A DNA stretch of 64,000 nt from an uncultured Saprospiraceae bacterium. GTDB lineage: Bacteria > Bacteroidota > Bacteroidia > Chitinophagales > Saprospiraceae. The stretch covers positions 20,880 through 84,879 of the forward strand of contig CAJQRD010000004.1 in the NCBI GenBank assembly GCA_905480605.1, in the 5' to 3' direction. Position numbers and translations under genes: made by a program. A model generated the notes under the pieces. That model saw only the letters and a list, made by a program, of their open reading frames with translations. It was not told where the DNA came from and did no database searches. Every line of letters begins with the position of its first letter. Position 1 is the stretch's first letter. This document shows, one piece after another, positions 8,235-17,251 of this stretch.

Positions 8235-9188
8235 ATGTCAGTTTTGGTATTTGCGGAAGCAATAAAAAATCAATATAAAAAGTCAACTTTTGAAGTTGTT
8301 CTTTATGGTGCTAGATTGTCTAAACAATTGGGTACAGAATGTATCGTTTTAACTAATGGTAATGGAGATTCAGCTTCAAACCTTGGTGTTTATGGAGCAC
8401 AAAAGATTCTAAATTTTGAGTCTGAGAATATGCATGATAATCGTATGCTAACTAAGGTTATTAGTGCTGCGGTATCTCAAAATGGATCAACAGTTGTTAT
8501 TTTGTCTGATAACTCTAAAGGTAAAGCACTTGCTGGACGACTGGCTATAAATTTAGATGCTGCTGTGGTTTCTGGAGCTGTTGCCTTGCCAAATACTAAT
8601 GATGGTTTCAAAGTTCATAAATCATTATTTTCAGGAAAAGCTGTAGGATCTTATAGTTTAAATGCAGATATAAAAGTTATTTCGGTGGCTGGAAATTCTA
8701 TTGGTTTAGAAGAAATAGGTCAAGCGGTCTCTTTAGAAAGCTTTGATGCAAGTGCCCACAGTTCAACAGTAAGTTTAGTGGAAACGAAAAGGGTAGAAGG
8801 AACAGTTCCTTTGCCAGAGGCAGAATTGGTTGTTTCAGCAGGAAGAGGAATGAAAGCTCCAGAAAACTGGGGTATTATTGATGAATTGGCTGGTGTTTTA
8901 GGCGCTACAACTGCTTGTTCAAGACCTGTTGCTGATACTGGATGGAGACCTCACCATGAACATGTTGGACAGACGGGGATAGCTATTAAACCAAACTTAT
9001 ATTTTGCTATCGGAATTTCTGGAGCCATTCAACATTTGGCTGGAGTTAACAATTCAAAAACAATTGTCGTAATAAATAAAGATCCAGAAGCTCCTTTCTT
9101 CAAAGCAGCAGATTATGGTGTCGTTGGCGATTTATTTGATGTTGTACCTAGATTGATAGAATCTTTAAAGAAATTCAAAGCATCTTAA
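8235..9188 (+). CDS. etfA: Electron transfer flavoprotein subunit alpha
   Basis: The alpha subunit of ETF, which holds the FAD. The 317 residues have an N-terminal Rossmann-like domain (1-190) and the C-terminal FAD domain. The latter carries GRGMKAPENWGII, 'ACSRPVADTGWRPHHEHVGQTG', 'KPNLYFAIGISGAIQHLAG' and 'INKDPEAPFFKAADYGVVGDL', all canonical. Second gene of etfBA. Confidence 0.97.
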   Translation: MSVLVFAEAIKNQYKKSTFEVVLYGARLSKQLGTECIVLTNGNGDSASNLGVYGAQKILNFESENMHDNRMLTKVISAAVSQNGSTVVILSDNSKGKALAGRLAINLDAAVVSGAVALPNTNDGFKVHKSLFSGKAVGSYSLNADIKVISVAGNSIGLEEIGQAVSLESFDASAHSSTVSLVETKRVEGTVPLPEAELVVSAGRGMKAPENWGIIDELAGVLGATTACSRPVADTGWRPHHEHVGQTGIAIKPNLYFAIGISGAIQHLAGVNNSKTIVVINKDPEAPFFKAADYGVVGDLFDVVPRLIESLKKFKAS

Positions 9189-9368
9189 ATTTCTGCTCAA
9201 ATTTGGGTAATTGCACTAAGATTTTTACTATCTTAAGATAATTAAGCTTGTTTTAAAGATATATAGATTAAAAAAAGCTTTTATTGTGGCGTTTTTCTGA
9301 ATTCAATCAAATTCTATACTGAAATGAATACCGAAAACCGTTATAAATCATAAAGTAGTTATTATTAA

Positions 9369-9953
9369 ATGGAGAAGTTAGAACTTGAAATAGTAGCCCT
9401 TTCACACAGTGTTACACAGTCTCATAATTATGCTGTAGTACTGGGTGAAATGAAAGGACAAAGACGCTTGCCAATAGTTATTGGAGGCTTTGAGGCGCAA
9501 GCGATTGCCGTTGCTATGGAGAGAATGACTCCCAATAGGCCACTTACACACGATCTTTTTAAAAATACTTTGGACACTTTCGATGTAGAACTCAAAGAAG
9601 TTGTTATCAACAATCTTCTTGATGGTATTTTTTATGCTCAATTGGTTTGTGTTCGAGATGGTGAAGAATTTGTAATAGACTCTAGAACTTCGGACGCTAT
9701 CGCAATGGCCGTAAGGTTTAAATCACCACTGTATACTTTTGATTTCGTAATGGATCAAGCCGGTGTAGTACTTGATGAAGATGAAACAAAATCCAAAAAA
9801 GCTTTCAGTACAAAGTCTTCTAAACCAGATTCTTATGATCAGTACTCTACAAAAGCCTTGAGCAAAATGCTAGAAGATGTTTTGGCTATTGAAGATTATG
9901 AAAAAGCTGCTAAGATTCGTGATGAGATTAAAAAGCGAGAAGAGAAAGAATAA
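9369..9953 (+). CDS. Bifunctional nuclease family protein with UVR motif
   Basis: A 194-residue protein with an N-terminal BFN domain (DUF151, about 1-130; 'GQRRLPIVIGGFEAQAIA', 'IDSRTSDAIAMAVR'). A C-terminal UvrB/UvrC-like helical hairpin motif follows (about 160-194, KMLEDVLAIEDYEKAAKIRDEI). BFN proteins have been reported to have nuclease activity, and the UVR motif mediates protein contacts in UvrBC and Clp adaptor proteins. This domain pair is common in Bacteroidota. The exact role is not known. Confidence 0.88.
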   Translation: MEKLELEIVALSHSVTQSHNYAVVLGEMKGQRRLPIVIGGFEAQAIAVAMERMTPNRPLTHDLFKNTLDTFDVELKEVVINNLLDGIFYAQLVCVRDGEEFVIDSRTSDAIAMAVRFKSPLYTFDFVMDQAGVVLDEDETKSKKAFSTKSSKPDSYDQYSTKALSKMLEDVLAIEDYEKAAKIRDEIKKREEKE

Positions 9954-10304
9954 GTGTAATTAATGATTAATATTTAATAATGTATAATTATTAAAAGTGA
10001 TGTTCACCTTTATTATATTCTAATCATGCAGTATTAATCATTAACTACAACACAATCTAGCCCCAAAACAAATAATTCATAATCCATAATTCATAATCAT
10101 TTTCACCTAAGAGGCTACAATTCGACCTAGGCTGACTATATTTAGTTATTAATCATTCCTCATTAATCGTTAATCCCAACACAATCTAGCCCCAAAACAA
10201 ATAATTCATAATCCATAATTCATAATATTTTCACCTAAAAGGATGCAGTTCAAACCTAGCCTTAGTAAATTAAGCAATGAATCATTCCCCATTAATCATT
10301 AATC
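9954..10304. repeat. Duplicated 129-bp block downstream of ltaE
   Basis: Two direct copies, 10048-10176 and 10177-10304. Their first 50 bases are identical (from CAACACAATCTAGCCCC through three ATAAT(T)C-type words). The remainder is similar but diverged (TTTTCACCTAA, then CCTAG, ATCATTCC and ATTAATC). Copy 2 runs into the coding end of ltaE, so the repeat supplies its last codons and stop. The preceding 9954-10047 holds related TTAATGATTAATATT words. No inverted repeats at the ends and no coding capacity. Confidence 0.8.
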
Positions 10305-11311
10305 AACCTCAACACCTCAAACAATCTTATCTTCATTTCTTCTGTAAATTCTAAATGCGTCACAAATCGAACTTGATATTCACCAAATGCAGCAGCTATA
10401 ATATCTTTCATAGCTAGTTTTGCAACAAAATCAACTGCTTTTTGATCCTTTAAAGTGAAAATTACAATGTTAGTTTTTACAGGATTCACAGACTTTACAA
10501 ATGATAAACCTGAGAGCAGCGCTCCCAATTCTTTTGCATTATTATTGTCAATTTTTAAGCGGTCTATATTATTGTCAAGGGCGTAAGTGCACGCTGCGGC
10601 TAAAATCCCTGATTGTCTCATGCCACCACCCATAACCTTTCTAAATCTTCTGGCTTTTCTTATAAATTCAGATTTCCCAAGTAAAACTGAACCAACAGGT
10701 GCCCCTAATCCTTTTGACAAGCAAATGGATATACTGTCAAAGTGCCTACCTACGTCAATTGTAGATTCACCAGTTTCTACCAAAACATTGAATAATCTAG
10801 CGCCATCAAGGTGCAATACCAAGTTGTTATCGTCACAAACTTGTTTAATTTTAGCAATCTCATCTAATTCATAGTAGTTGCCACCACCTTTGTTTGTACT
10901 ATTTTCTAAGACAACAAGTTTTGAAATTGGTAGCCAATCATAAACCTGTTTTATGGATTTTTGAACTTGTTCTGCCGTTATTTTACCATAATCCCCATCA
11001 ATAAGATTGACTCCAACACCTGAGTTATAAGCATATCCAGCAGTTTCATATTGATAAACATGTGATGTTTTGTCACAAATCAGCTCATCAAGTGGTTGGG
11101 TATGTACTTTTATAGCAATTTGATTGGTCATTGTTCCTGAGGGACAAAATAATCCAGCCTCCATTCCAAACATGTCTGCCAATTTACTCTGCAAATGATT
11201 AACAGAGGGGTCTTCACCAAAAACATCGTCACCTACAAGCGCCTCAAGCATAACTTTTTTCATTTCTTTTGTAGGTTTTGTTACGGTATCACTTATTAAA
11301 TTTATCTTCAT
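10292..11311 (-). CDS. ltaE: Low-specificity L-threonine aldolase
   Basis: A PLP enzyme cleaving L-threonine/allo-threonine to glycine and acetaldehyde. The 339 residues match the family length. The PLP lysine is K200 in CLSKGLGAPVGS. The cofactor Asp is in LHLDGARLFN (about 168-175), and the N-terminal DTVTKPT and DDVFGEDP motifs are intact. The last codons (LIND-stop) fall inside a 129-bp intergenic repeat, so the C-terminus may have been reshaped by it. The start ATG lies 42 bases from the divergent regulator. Confidence 0.95.
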   Translation of the reverse strand: MKINLISDTVTKPTKEMKKVMLEALVGDDVFGEDPSVNHLQSKLADMFGMEAGLFCPSGTMTNQIAIKVHTQPLDELICDKTSHVYQYETAGYAYNSGVGVNLIDGDYGKITAEQVQKSIKQVYDWLPISKLVVLENSTNKGGGNYYELDEIAKIKQVCDDNNLVLHLDGARLFNVLVETGESTIDVGRHFDSISICLSKGLGAPVGSVLLGKSEFIRKARRFRKVMGGGMRQSGILAAACTYALDNNIDRLKIDNNNAKELGALLSGLSFVKSVNPVKTNIVIFTLKDQKAVDFVAKLAMKDIIAAAFGEYQVRFVTHLEFTEEMKIRLFEVLRLIND

Positions 11312-11353
11312 GCCTTAATTAAGTTATTTTTACATCAAAACTAATAACTCTGG

Positions 11354-12043
11354 ATGCCATTTCAGAATGAATTTTATAAATCAGCTTTTTCTGTAGATAA
11401 CGTCATCTTCGGATTCGAAGGTGAAAACCTAAAAGTGCTGCTGATAAAAAGGAAAGAGGAACCCTATAGAGGGGAATGGGCACTGCCTGGAGACATCGTG
11501 CAACCAGAATGGAACTTAGATGAAGGTGCAAGAAATGTTCTGAAACAATTGACCGGTATTGAAAATGTTTACTTGGAACAAGTTCATTCTTTCGGTGACG
11601 TTAATCGGCACCCTAGAGGTCGTGTTATCACAATTGCATACTATTCATTGATCAAAATAAGTGATGTTGATATCAAACCGGCTTCATTTGCGGAGAAAGT
11701 TGAATGGAAAGATATTCGAAGTATCGAGAATTTGGCTTTTGATCATTATGAAATTGTGCACACCTGTCTTAAAAGGTTGAGACTTAATATTAAATTAAGA
11801 CCCATTGGATTTGAATTGCTTCCTGAGAAATTCACCTTGACGGAGTTACAAAAACTTTACGAATCTATACTTGAGCAAGATCTGGATAAACGCAATTTTA
11901 GAAAGAAAATTCTTAGTATGAATATTCTCAGATATCACAATGAATTACAGACAGGTGTTGCTCACAGACCAGCAAAATTGTACAGTTTTGATGATGAGAA
12001 GTATGAAGAAGCTAAGGAAAACGGTTTCATATTTGAAGTATAA
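11354..12043 (+). CDS. NrtR-like Nudix-family transcription regulator
   Basis: A 229-residue protein with a Nudix domain (about 10-140) and a C-terminal winged-helix domain (about 150-229, 'LLPEKFTLTELQKLYESIL...KRNFRKKILSMNIL'). This is the NrtR/AraR architecture. The Nudix box is degenerate: GDIVQPEWNLDEGARNVLKQL replaces the catalytic REXXEE with RNVLKQ. It is therefore probably a ligand-sensing repressor rather than a hydrolase. Known relatives bind ADP-ribose or sugars and control NAD or sugar genes. No such genes are adjacent, so the ligand is open. Divergent from ltaE. Confidence 0.82.
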   Translation: MPFQNEFYKSAFSVDNVIFGFEGENLKVLLIKRKEEPYRGEWALPGDIVQPEWNLDEGARNVLKQLTGIENVYLEQVHSFGDVNRHPRGRVITIAYYSLIKISDVDIKPASFAEKVEWKDIRSIENLAFDHYEIVHTCLKRLRLNIKLRPIGFELLPEKFTLTELQKLYESILEQDLDKRNFRKKILSMNILRYHNELQTGVAHRPAKLYSFDDEKYEEAKENGFIFEV

Positions 12044-12060
12044 CTTAAGCTAATAGTTTG

Positions 12061-12846
12061 TTAGTTTTGAATAAACACACCATCCCATCTTTCAATTCGG
12101 TACTTAAGTCTAGGAATGTTCGTCTGAGTCTCAGTTAATGTGATTAACAGTTTTTCCCATGCCAATTCATCTTCAAAGTTATAAGCGATAGTTACGTGAT
12201 CTAACTCCACATCTTCAATTACTACCTGTCCATTCTCAATAGCGAAACGAGAATAATCACCGTCTTCTAGATTCTCGAAAGGTATTGTTTGGAGTCCTAG
12301 ATTCATTATCATTTCATCAAGGAAGGCTTGTGTATTCGCATCAGGGAACTGATCTGCATAGTATCCCCAAGCAAGAAATTCTGGGATTATTTTTAAGTTT
12401 TGCCCTTCATAGAATATTCCACCTAGGTTGTCTATGGACAGTTCAAAATCATTATCATCAATAAGTAAAGAACCATTTGTACTTGGTAATTCACCTTGAA
12501 TGATTTCTATATTATATTCCCCAGGAGTGTTTGGTAGTATCAATATTTTTTCTGTGTAAACACCTCCTGCAACACAATCCGAATTTAATACATTACCATT
12601 TATTTGGATAAGAATATCATTCCCGTTTCGTGTTAAAACAGCATCTAATTCAGAATTTTGACAATCAGAAAGTTCAACACTTTTTACTGTTAGTGAAAAG
12701 ATGTTGCCGCTCTCATTTATATCTTGAGAAAGAAAGAGATCAAATTCTTGGTCAATAGTGACCACTTCAATGGGGTCAGGACTTGATTTTTGACAAGAAA
12801 CAATAGTAAGAATTGTATAAACCAGCATTAAAAACCTAAAAAACAT
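12061..12846 (-). CDS. Hypothetical lipoprotein
   Basis: A 261-residue protein not recognised as a known family. Its N-terminus is a lipoprotein signal with lipobox IVSC (C18). The mature part is acidic and beta-rich, with Cys near residues 61 and 91. The only same-strand neighbour, ltaE, is separated from it by the + strand regulator gene. It is convergent with that regulator, whose stop is only 17 bases away, and divergent from lepA. Function unknown; cell-envelope location likely. Confidence 0.7.
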   Translation of the reverse strand: MFFRFLMLVYTILTIVSCQKSSPDPIEVVTIDQEFDLFLSQDINESGNIFSLTVKSVELSDCQNSELDAVLTRNGNDILIQINGNVLNSDCVAGGVYTEKILILPNTPGEYNIEIIQGELPSTNGSLLIDDNDFELSIDNLGGIFYEGQNLKIIPEFLAWGYYADQFPDANTQAFLDEMIMNLGLQTIPFENLEDGDYSRFAIENGQVVIEDVELDHVTIAYNFEDELAWEKLLITLTETQTNIPRLKYRIERWDGVFIQN

Positions 12847-12926
12847 AAGCTAAATATATGATGTGCCTGCTAATTTAGAATAAAGTCTCATGGTTTATAC
12901 ATTTTATCAAGCAATTTATTGAAAAA

Positions 12927-12959
12927 TTGCATGTCATTTTGTCGAATAAGCTATCTTTG
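12927..12959 (+). promoter_or_regulatory. Strong Bacteroidota promoter of lepA
   Basis: TTG at 12927-12929, a 22-base spacer, then TATCTTTG at 12952-12959. The lepA ATG begins at 12966, only 7 bases after the -7 box. The predicted transcript therefore has almost no 5' leader. Confidence 0.65.
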
Positions 12960-12965
12960 CATACT

Positions 12966-14765
12966 ATGAAGAACATTAGGAATTTTTGTGTGATTGCTCA
13001 TATTGACCATGGGAAAAGTACTCTTTCAGATAGATTGTTGGAATTTACTTCAACTATTTCTGAAAGAAAGATGCAAGACCAAGCTTTGGATGATATGGAT
13101 TTGGAAAGAGAACGTGGAATTACAATAAAAAGTCACGCCATTCAATTGAATTACCCTCATACAGATGGAGAGACATATGTTTTAAATTTAATCGATACGC
13201 CCGGTCATGTGGATTTTTCTTATGAAGTGTCAAGATCAATCGCAGCATGTGAAGGTGCTTTATTATTGGTTGATGCAAGTCAAGGAATACAAGCTCAAAC
13301 TATTTCAAACCTTTATCTTGCTATGGAACATGATTTAGAAATCATTCCCATATTGAATAAAGTCGATATGGAAAGTGCCATGATTGAAGAGGTATCAGAT
13401 CAAATCATTGATCTCTTAGGTGTTCCAGTCGAAGATATTTTGCATGCCAGTGGTAAAACCGGTCTTGGTGTAGAAGAAGTTTTGAAAGCGATAGTTGAAA
13501 GAATCCCTCATCCAGTTGGTGATGAATCAGCTCCCTTGCAAGCTTTGATATTTGATTCACTATTCAATTCATTTAGAGGTGTTATTGCTTATTTCAAAAT
13601 TGTAAACGGTGTTGTAAGAAAAGGTGAAAAAGTTAGATTCTTCAATACAGGAAAAACATACAATGCCGATGAGGTTGGTGTTTTGAAACACGATATGGAG
13701 CCTAGAAAAATGTTGAAGGCTGGTGATGTGGGATATATTATAACTGGTATTAAGGAAAGTAAAGAAATTAAGGTTGGAGATACAATTACAAGTGATGCAA
13801 ATCCTTGTGAAAAAGGTATTCAAGGGTTTGAAGAGGTAAGACCTATGGTGTTTGCTGGTTTGTATCCTATCGAAAATGAAGACTTTGAAGACTTGAGAGA
13901 CAGTTTGGAAAAACTACAACTTAATGATGCGGCACTGGTATATGAGCCAGAGTCATCTGCAGCATTAGGTTTTGGATTTCGTGTTGGATTTTTGGGCATG
14001 CTCCACTTAGAAATTGTTCAAGAAAGATTAAGCAGGGAGTATGATCAAGAAGTTATTACTACCATTCCAAATGTATCTTATCAAGCATTCACCACTAAAG
14101 ATAAAGAAACGGCATTAAAAATAAATACGCCAAATGATCTTCCGGAATTAAATTATATCGATCGAATAAAGGAACCTTTTATCAGAGCACAAATAATTTC
14201 TAAACCAGAATTTATTGGAGGAATTATGTCTTTATGTATGGATAAACGAGGGACACTTACTAAGCAAACATATCTAACAACTGAAAGAATAGAGTTGACT
14301 TTTGAATTGCCACTTGCAGAAATAGTTTTTGATTTTTATGATAAATTGAAATCAATTTCCAGAGGGTATGCTTCATTTGATTATTCTCCAATTGAATATC
14401 GCGAAGCTGATTTGGTGAAATTGGATATTAAACTAAATGGTGATAATGTGGATGCCATGTCTGCACTTGTCCACCGCTCTAAAGCGGATCCATTTGGAAG
14501 AAGAATTTGTAAGAAATTAAAAGAATTACTACCCAAACAGCAATTCGTGATTGCGATTCAAGCGGCTATAGGACAGAAGATTATTGCAAGAGAAACCATA
14601 AGTGCAATGCGTAAAGATGTTACAGCCAAGTGCTATGGTGGTGATATCACACGTAAACGTAAACTTCTAGAAAAGCAGAAAAAAGGTAAGAAAAAAATGC
14701 GTCAAATTGGATCTGTTCAAGTTCCTCAAAAAGCATTTTTGGAAGTGCTTAAAATCAATGATTAG
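12966..14765 (+). CDS. lepA: Elongation factor 4 (LepA)
   Basis: A translational GTPase that acts on the ribosome, described as promoting back-translocation and affecting initiation. The 599 residues are the usual length. G1 is AHIDHGKS (11-18). DTPGH (G3) and NKVD (G4) follow, then domains II, III and V and the LepA-specific C-terminal domain with [19 protein letters not shown]. The frame is open from a TTG at 12927, but that TTG is the promoter -33 element, so the ATG at 12966 is chosen; it also matches the family start [16 protein letters not shown]. Monocistronic, with a terminator downstream. Confidence 0.97.
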   Translation: MKNIRNFCVIAHIDHGKSTLSDRLLEFTSTISERKMQDQALDDMDLERERGITIKSHAIQLNYPHTDGETYVLNLIDTPGHVDFSYEVSRSIAACEGALLLVDASQGIQAQTISNLYLAMEHDLEIIPILNKVDMESAMIEEVSDQIIDLLGVPVEDILHASGKTGLGVEEVLKAIVERIPHPVGDESAPLQALIFDSLFNSFRGVIAYFKIVNGVVRKGEKVRFFNTGKTYNADEVGVLKHDMEPRKMLKAGDVGYIITGIKESKEIKVGDTITSDANPCEKGIQGFEEVRPMVFAGLYPIENEDFEDLRDSLEKLQLNDAALVYEPESSAALGFGFRVGFLGMLHLEIVQERLSREYDQEVITTIPNVSYQAFTTKDKETALKINTPNDLPELNYIDRIKEPFIRAQIISKPEFIGGIMSLCMDKRGTLTKQTYLTTERIELTFELPLAEIVFDFYDKLKSISRGYASFDYSPIEYREADLVKLDIKLNGDNVDAMSALVHRSKADPFGRRICKKLKELLPKQQFVIAIQAAIGQKIIARETISAMRKDVTAKCYGGDITRKRKLLEKQKKGKKKMRQIGSVQVPQKAFLEVLKIND

Positions 14766-14834
14766 AAATCCTGGATACATTTCAGTTTAATTGAAACTTA
14801 GTTTTACAGTCAAGTTTCAAAACTTATTATTCTT

Positions 14835-14876
14835 AATAACCTTAAATTATCAGCATGATAACTTAAGGTTATTTTA
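14835..14876 (+). terminator. Rho-independent terminator of lepA
   Basis: AATAACCTTAA... (14835-14851) pairs with GATAACTTAAGGTTATT (14857-14873) with a single mismatch, followed by a TTTTATT run. Seventy bases after the lepA stop. Confidence 0.7.
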
Positions 14877-15146
14877 TTGCAGTCAATTAGCGTTTTTTAT
14901 AATTACATGTCTTAAGGTAGTACTTGGTTATATCTGATTTTTCTTGACTTAAATAATCACTTATGCTGCTGACGTAGCAGCAAACACTCGTTTTATTTCT
15001 TTTTTCTAAGAATAATTAACATCGCACAAACATGCGAATTTTGTGTTTTTTAGATGAATCCCCATTTGGGGGGATGCAACGATTATTGATTGTAACATAC
15101 CTTTGTAATGTTTATTGAAAACGTCTAAATAATTAAAAAAATAAAT
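14877..15146. other. Intergenic region with two further hairpins
   Basis: Between the lepA terminator and the tail-fibre gene. It holds a perfect 7-bp hairpin TGCTGCT-GACGT-AGCAGCA (14964-14982) with a T-rich tract after it. A second hairpin, ATCCCC-ATTT-GGGG(GG)AT (about 15058-15075), lies 25-40 bases upstream of the -7 box of the next gene. The second sits where an operator or an upstream terminator could act. No gene is visible. Confidence 0.45.
15098..15105 (+). promoter_or_regulatory. Probable -7 box of tail-fibre-like gene
   Basis: TACCTTTG matches TAnnTTTG, 41 bases before the ATG. The upstream -33 element is not clear. Confidence 0.4.
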
Positions 15147-16535
15147 ATGAAAATGAAAAATACTTTTTTAACAAAAATTAGTTTGATAGTATTTTGTATA
15201 AGTAGTGGTATATCATTATCTGCACAACATACTGAAATTGAACACACAGGTACAACATCAGCTTTGGAAGTGAAACATAGTCCTACTGGTTCGTCTGGTC
15301 GAACATTACGCATAGAAAGATTAACTGTTCCAGGTGTGAATAATGATTGTTTAGAAATTAAAACACCTGCGACTGCGAATAACTTTCAGTTTATAGAATG
15401 TGATAATGGTGCAGCAGTAAATTTTGTTGTAAATGGAGATGGATTCACTAAAGTAAGAGGTCTGGAATCTGAGATTTCAGGCGCTGGTGGAATTTTGATA
15501 GATGGAGATGACACAGGTGATGCACGATTGGAAATCGAAAATGGCGGAGGGTCTAACTATATATTTGATGATGAAAGTGATGGCCATGCTTTTAAAATGG
15601 AAGGTTTAGGTGATATAGCATTCAATACCGGTGGTGTTAACGAAAGAATGCGAATTACATCTGCAGGTTTGTTAGGTATTGGAACTGTTAGCCCTTCTAC
15701 TGATGTGCAAATAAACGGAACCAATGAAGTATTAAGATTAGTTGGTAACAATAATTGGATGTCTTGGTATAATTCTGCAAATACTTCAAGACAAGCATTT
15801 ATTTATTTTTTTGATAGTGGTAGTGAATTTAGATTACAAAATGATCTTAATGGTCCTATGACTCTTAGAACCAATTCCGCTGAAAGGCTACGAATATTAG
15901 GATCTGGTGAGGTAGGAATAGGAACATCTACTCCCTTAAGTTCATTGCATGTTCAATCTGTTAGTGATGCTGCTAATCTAGGTGATAGAAGTGGTGCTGC
16001 ATTTGGGTATTTAAATGTTGATATGCCTTCAGCAGGTACAAATTCACATTTGTAGAGATGGAGAGAAAATGGAACATCTATTGGTTATATGAGTTTAACA
16101 TCAAGCACTTTTCAGATGGTTCTTTTTGGGGATGCCTTTGCTTCTGGTGGAACTTGGACCAACTCTGATGCAAAGTTGAAAAATAATATTGCGGAACTAG
16201 AAAGTGGTATTCTAGATAAGGTTTTACAATTAAAGCCTTCATCTTATACTTACAAAACAGATGGCGAGTATTCATATTTGAATTTACCTGAAACAAATCA
16301 AATAGGTTTCATAGCTCAAGAATTAAAAACAGTTTTCCCTGAGTTTGTAAAAGAATCAGAGATAGCTGATGATGATGGAGAAACAGCAATTTCGCACGAC
16401 TTACATTCTGTGAATTATGCTGCCATGGTTTCAGTATTAACAAAAGCTATACAAGAGCAACAAGTTATGATTAAAGCACAACAAGCCACTATTGCAGAAA
16501 TGAAAGCTGATATTGAGGCACTTAAAAACAAATAA
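15147..16535 (+). pseudogene. S74 tail-fibre-domain surface protein, in-frame TAG
   Basis: One reading frame of 463 codons broken by a single TAG at 16053-16055. The part before it (302 residues) has a signal peptide ending SLSAQ. Beta-rich repeats follow, including two 'G(I)GTxxPxxxxQ/L' units (LLGIGTVSPSTDVQING; EVGIGTSTPLSSLHVQS), typical of secreted trimeric fibre proteins in Bacteroidota. The same frame then continues without shift as RWRENGTSIGYM... to the S74 chaperone-of-endosialidase domain (NSDAKLKNNI..., QIGFIAQELKTVFPEF) and a C-terminal coiled coil. The break could be a true nonsense mutation, a read-through codon or a sequencing error. TAG is an ordinary stop elsewhere (tyrS). 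An internal ATG at 16089 could start the C-terminal part. Confidence 0.85.
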
Positions 16536-16560
16536 GATAGATAATACTTTTACAAAATAT

Positions 16561-16597
16561 AAAAGGCTGCTTTGATTATTCAAAGCAGCCTTTTATT
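16561..16597 (+). terminator. Rho-independent terminator after S74 gene
   Basis: A perfect 14-bp stem, AAAAGGCTGCTTTG / CAAAGCAGCCTTTT, with a 6-base loop and T-rich tail, 25 bases after the stop. Its integrity suggests that the gene was recently functional. Confidence 0.88.
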
Positions 16598-16706
16598 TGG
16601 ATATGCCTTAATGCCCTAGTCTCTAATATTCTACTATAGACTTTTTAACGCTTTATTAAATTTTTCATGTTGTATTTAGTGCGATATTTGTGATATATAC
16701 TTAATT

Positions 16707-17120
16707 ATGAAGATGGTAATTCTATTTTTTACTTTTTTTAGTTTAAATGTTATATCTGCTCAAGAAATAATGGAGAAGACCGTCCCAGATAAGTCATATT
16801 CTATGACTTTTGATGCAATGGAACAAGATTTTGGTAAAGTTAAACATGGAGATATCATTACTACTTCTTACAAATTTGAAAATACGGGCACTGAAGATAT
16901 TAAAATAGAAATCGTTTCTGGTTGTGAATGCACAACACTTGATTGGCCTAGAAAAGTGATCAAGCCAGGTGAAAAAGGTGAGATTGAAGTCATCTTTGAC
17001 AGTGGCAAGAAAGAAGAATCAGACACTGTTGATATTGATGTCAATCTTGAAAATGTTGATCCTAAAACTGGTTATAATCGATTTGAAATCCTTAGTTATA
17101 CATTCGAGTTGATTAAGTAA
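16707..17120 (+). CDS. Secreted DUF1573 protein
   Basis: A 137-residue protein with a signal peptide (cleavage near VISAQ). One DUF1573 Ig-like domain (about 30-137) carries the typical 'FDFGKVKHGDIITTSYKFENTG' and 'SGCECTTLDWPRKVIKPGEKGEIEV' sequences. Found widely in Bacteroidota envelopes. Its role is not established, though it is related in fold to ASPM-SPD-2-Hydin domains. Monocistronic. Confidence 0.85.
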   Translation: MKMVILFFTFFSLNVISAQEIMEKTVPDKSYSMTFDAMEQDFGKVKHGDIITTSYKFENTGTEDIKIEIVSGCECTTLDWPRKVIKPGEKGEIEVIFDSGKKEESDTVDIDVNLENVDPKTGYNRFEILSYTFELIK

Positions 17121-17133
17121 TTCGCGTTTTCTC

Positions 17134-17247
17134 AAAGAGTTTCACAAGGGGAAAAAAGAGTTACACAAAGAAATGTCACAGTAATATTGACGCATTTGGT
17201 CATTGTTGACATTTTGCTACGTTAAAATTTTGGTAAACACTGTTGAA
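17134..17247. repeat. GAGTTTCACAA repeat and dispersed repeat copy 2
   Basis: 17134-17171 holds two units of about 20 bases (AAAGAGTTTCACAAGGGG and AAAAAAGAGTTACACAAAGA). 17203-17247 is copy 2 of the dispersed element seen at 1152-1197: same 12-base head, then CTACGT, TAAAA, GG.AAACA and GTTGAA. Both lie between convergent genes, DUF1573 and the AAA+ ATPase. No hairpin. Confidence 0.55.
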
Positions 17248-17251
17248 AACC

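Noticed and set aside
9954..10304. CRISPR or mobile element at the 129-bp repeats
   Set aside because: Only two copies, no spacers of even length, no terminal inverted repeats and no transposase or cas gene nearby.
15058..15075. ATCCCC-ATTT-GGGG hairpin as a riboswitch or operator
   Set aside because: Too short to be a recognisable riboswitch and it lies upstream of the -7 box. I note it only as a hairpin.
16053..16055. General reassignment of TAG to a sense codon
   Set aside because: TAG ends other intact genes (for example tyrS at 2535-2537 and the TPR gene at 7014-7016), so TAG is a normal stop here.
16078..16296. Minus-strand frame at the S74 break
   Set aside because: The + strand frame continues through with recognisable S74 motifs, so this is a shadow.
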